Of a stretch of DNA of 7,865 bases, positions 5,880 through 7,865 are shown piece by piece. This DNA comes from DATJGR01 sp032124855 (GTDB taxonomy: Bacteria; Pseudomonadota; Gammaproteobacteria; Pseudomonadales; Azotimanducaceae): assembly GCA_032124855.1 (NCBI GenBank), contig JAQBCT010000167.1:1-7865 (forward strand). Reading direction: 5' to 3'. The translations under genes were made by a program, and so were the position numbers. The notes beneath the pieces are model-generated. The model saw nothing but the letters and a program-made list of their open reading frames with translations. It made no database searches and was not told the DNA's origin. How positions within the stretch are numbered: the stretch's first letter is position 1; every line of letters begins with the position of its first letter.

Positions 5880-6683
5880 ATGAATTTCAAAGCTTTGGCT
5901 ATCGACCTCGATGGCACGCTGCTGGTGGGCGAGCGCATCCCGGAAGACAACATCACCGCCGTGCGTGCGGCGCGCGATGCCGGAATGAAGATCATCATCG
6001 CCACGGCGCGCTGGCACCAGATGGCATTGCGTGTTGCGCAGCAGCTCGAGATCCACGGGCCCGTCATCGCCTGTTCGGGTGCGCAGGTATACCTGCAGGA
6101 CACGAAGCGCGATATTTTTGATGAACGTCTGCCGTCGGATTTCGTCGCCGAGCTTTACGCCTTGTGCGATGAGGATCGATGTATCGCAACCGTCACCGTT
6201 GCCGACGAGGTATTGCTGAAACTCGACGGCGAACCCGATGCCAAGCTGTTGATGCCGGAAATGCGCTGGGTGCGCAAACTCTCAGGCGCCGCGGAATCGC
6301 TGCCGCGCGTCGCCGCCATCCAGGGTGGCAGCGTGATTGCGCGCATTCGCGCCGAACTGCAGCCGCGCTTTCGAAACCGGGTGCATTTCTTCGACTCCAT
6401 CGGCCCAAACGGCAAGGTCATTCTGATGCTCACTGCAGGCACGGCCACGAAAGGTGCGGCGTTGAATGCGGCGTGTCGACACCTGGAGATTGCGCCGCGC
6501 GACGTGGTTGCATTCGGCGATGCCGAGAACGATATCGAGATGTTTCGCGTGGCTGGCGCATCCGTGGCGATGGGACAGGCGGAGGCCGAAGTGAAGGCGG
6601 CGGCGACGACCGTGACGTTGCGAAACGATGAAGCGGGAGTTGCACGCGCCATAGAGAAATTGTTGGCGACTGGCGGACTATAG
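5880..6683 (+). CDS. Cof-type HAD-IIB family phosphatase
   Basis: A 267-residue cytoplasmic haloacid-dehalogenase-superfamily hydrolase. All four HAD motifs are visible: motif I D9-x-D11-G-T-L, with the nucleophile aspartate and the acid/base aspartate; motif II threonine T42 in IIIATAR; motif III lysine K191 in GTATKGAALN; and motif IV GDAENDIEM with D214 and D218. The large insert between motifs II and III (about residues 75-185) is the C2B cap of the Cof/IIB group. These enzymes remove phosphate from sugar phosphates, FMN, PLP or related metabolites with Mg2+; the substrate is not predictable here. The start ATG at 5880 was preferred over an in-frame ATG at 5847, because it is preceded by a strong Shine-Dalgarno (GGAAGGGGGA) at the right distance and motif I then begins at residue 9. 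A regulator gene follows after 17 bp. Confidence 0.93.
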   Translation: MNFKALAIDLDGTLLVGERIPEDNITAVRAARDAGMKIIIATARWHQMALRVAQQLEIHGPVIACSGAQVYLQDTKRDIFDERLPSDFVAELYALCDEDRCIATVTVADEVLLKLDGEPDAKLLMPEMRWVRKLSGAAESLPRVAAIQGGSVIARIRAELQPRFRNRVHFFDSIGPNGKVILMLTAGTATKGAALNAACRHLEIAPRDVVAFGDAENDIEMFRVAGASVAMGQAEAEVKAAATTVTLRNDEAGVARAIEKLLATGGL

Positions 6684-6700
6684 ACCTACAGGCAACGCGC

Positions 6701-7865
6701 ATGAGTGAAGCGACCCCGCCCTCGGAAGATGGTCATGCATTTGATCTCGACGAAGGATTTCGCGTCGGCGAATTCGAGGCATTGCCCCGGCAAGGCACGC
6801 TGAAGGGGCCGCAGGAAACCATTCGGCTCGAGCCCAAGGTGATGGCGGTGCTGGTGTGTCTGGCGCGCAGCGGCGGTTCGGTGGTCAGCCGCGATCAGTT
6901 CGCGCAGGTGGTGTGGCGCGGCCGCATCGTTTCCGACGAAGTACTGTCGCGCGACATATCGATGCTGCGCTCGCACCTGGGCGACAACGCCAAGGAACCG
7001 CGCTATATCCAGACGATTCCGCGGCTCGGCTATCGACTGGTTGCAGCTGTGCGACCGCTCGTCGACGCCGTTGAGCCCGCCGTTGAACCCGACGTCGAAC
7101 CGCCTGTGGCGACGCCACCGCCCGCGCGTCGCAGCAGATTGTGGCTCGTGGGTGCGGCGCTGCTGCTGGTGGTGGTCGCGCTGGTGGTGCGCTACACCCC
7201 CGCGCCAACCTCCCCCGCGCTCGATGTGCGCACGGTAGCCGTGTTGCCGTTTGCCACGCCGCCGGGTGATGGCGAAGTATTCGGCTACGGGCTCGCCGAT
7301 GAAATCAGAATCTCATTGAACGGGGTGGACGGACTGCGGGTCATCCCCGGCATGTCGTCAACGCGCTTCAAAGACACGCACGACACCGTGAGCAGTATCG
7401 GCACGGCCCTTAACGCAGGCTCGCTGCTGATGGGCAGCGTGCGGCAGAAGGACGATCGAATCAAAGTGACGGCGCAGCTGATCGACGCCAATACGGGCCT
7501 TCAGTTGTGGTCCGAGAGCTATCCCGAACGCGCGCTCGCCGACATCTTCAGAACGCAGAGTGAAATATCCCAGGCGATTGCCGCGACGCTCGCCGCCAGA
7601 CTCGATCCAATCGCCGCCGCGCCGGATACACCGGATATTGCGGCGTTCACAGAATTTCTCCAGGCGCGCCATATGCTGCGGCGCCGCGGCGCCGCGCCGA
7701 TTAATCGCAGCATTGAATTGTTCAACGCAGCCATTGAACGCGACCCCCAATTTGGCCGCGCCTACGTGGGACTGGCCGAAGCGTTCATCATCCTGCCCAG
7801 CTACAGCGGCGACAACGAGGTGCCGATGTTTGAGCTTGCAGCGGCGGCCCTGGAACGCGCCGAGG
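6701..7865 (+). CDS. ToxR/CadC-like membrane transcriptional regulator with FlgO-like and TPR regions, 3' end beyond the window
   Basis: 388 residues are visible and the frame is open to the right edge. An OmpR/PhoB-type winged-helix DNA-binding domain spans about residues 18-117 (GEFEALPRQGTL, RLEPKVMAVLVCLA, and the wing signature YIQTIPRLGYRLV). A Pro/Val/Glu-rich linker with repeated VEP units follows (124-141), then arginines and one membrane helix (147-164). The predicted periplasmic part starts with RTVAVLPFA (177-185) and continues through GYGLADEI, GSVRQKDDRIKVTAQLIDA and TGLQLWSESY (about 245-274), the pattern of FlgO-like domains often found in such regulators and in some adenylate cyclases. 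From about residue 315 TPR-like helices begin (IELFNAAIERDPQFGRAYVG), and are cut off. This is a one-component sensor: DNA-binding in the cytoplasm, sensing or partner binding outside. It has no input phosphorylation domain. The 17-bp gap from the phosphatase suggests co-transcription. Signal and targets are unknown. Confidence 0.9.
   Translation, partial: MSEATPPSEDGHAFDLDEGFRVGEFEALPRQGTLKGPQETIRLEPKVMAVLVCLARSGGSVVSRDQFAQVVWRGRIVSDEVLSRDISMLRSHLGDNAKEPRYIQTIPRLGYRLVAAVRPLVDAVEPAVEPDVEPPVATPPPARRSRLWLVGAALLLVVVALVVRYTPAPTSPALDVRTVAVLPFATPPGDGEVFGYGLADEIRISLNGVDGLRVIPGMSSTRFKDTHDTVSSIGTALNAGSLLMGSVRQKDDRIKVTAQLIDANTGLQLWSESYPERALADIFRTQSEISQAIAATLAARLDPIAAAPDTPDIAAFTEFLQARHMLRRRGAAPINRSIELFNAAIERDPQFGRAYVGLAEAFIILPSYSGDNEVPMFELAAAALERAE

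Noticed and set aside
5771..6103. A 111-codon in-frame upstream extension of the alpha/beta hydrolase
   Set aside because: It lies opposite the HAD phosphatase gene, has no family similarity, and the GTG at 5770 with a good ribosome site directly precedes the hydrophobic anchor.
1..7865. CRISPR array, tRNA, insertion sequence or prophage element
   Set aside because: No regularly spaced repeats, cloverleaf-like sequences, transposase-like proteins or terminal inverted repeats were seen on either strand.

Overview
The window looks like chromosomal DNA of a GC-rich, Gram-negative bacterium. The gene types (NorM-like MATE pump, PaiB-type flavin protein, ToxR/CadC-like regulator with FlgO-like and TPR regions) and the short intergenic gaps fit a gammaproteobacterium, perhaps near the Xanthomonadales/Steroidobacterales/Nevskiales. 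That placement is inference from gene content only. I see no mobile element, CRISPR array, tRNA or rRNA, and no clear sign of recent transfer.

Left part (1-1434): a minus-strand redox pair. A rubredoxin-less rubrerythrin (816-1232) is followed by a heterodisulfide-reductase/GlpC-like iron-sulfur protein (712 down to the left edge, truncated). Between them is a canonical Rho-independent terminator (734-760), with a second GC hairpin before it (778-793). The order is reminiscent of rubrerythrin / Fe-S protein / DUF3501 groups, so the third gene may lie beyond the left edge. The terminator suggests that the rubrerythrin is made in excess of the Fe-S protein.

Middle (1435-4739): a MATE-family cation/drug antiporter on the plus strand converges, with only 8 bp between, on a minus-strand PaiB-family FMN-binding protein. 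The PaiB gene is divergent from a ten-helix EamA/DMT transporter, with 68 bp and overlapping promoter candidates between them. The EamA gene converges on a small single-motif UPF0016 (TMEM165/Gdt1) membrane protein.

Right part (4742-7865): the UPF0016 gene is the second gene of a tight minus-strand pair with a membrane-anchored epoxide-hydrolase-like alpha/beta hydrolase (2 bp between them). Divergent from the hydrolase is a plus-strand pair: a Cof-type HAD phosphatase followed after 17 bp by a one-component membrane regulator (winged helix, one TM segment, FlgO-like domain, TPR-like region), which is cut by the right edge.

No gene here is of an unknown type. The parts most worth a second look are the terminator inside the rubrerythrin/Fe-S pair, the half-size Gdt1 protein coupled to a hydrolase, the atypical PaiB signature region, and the truncated regulator.
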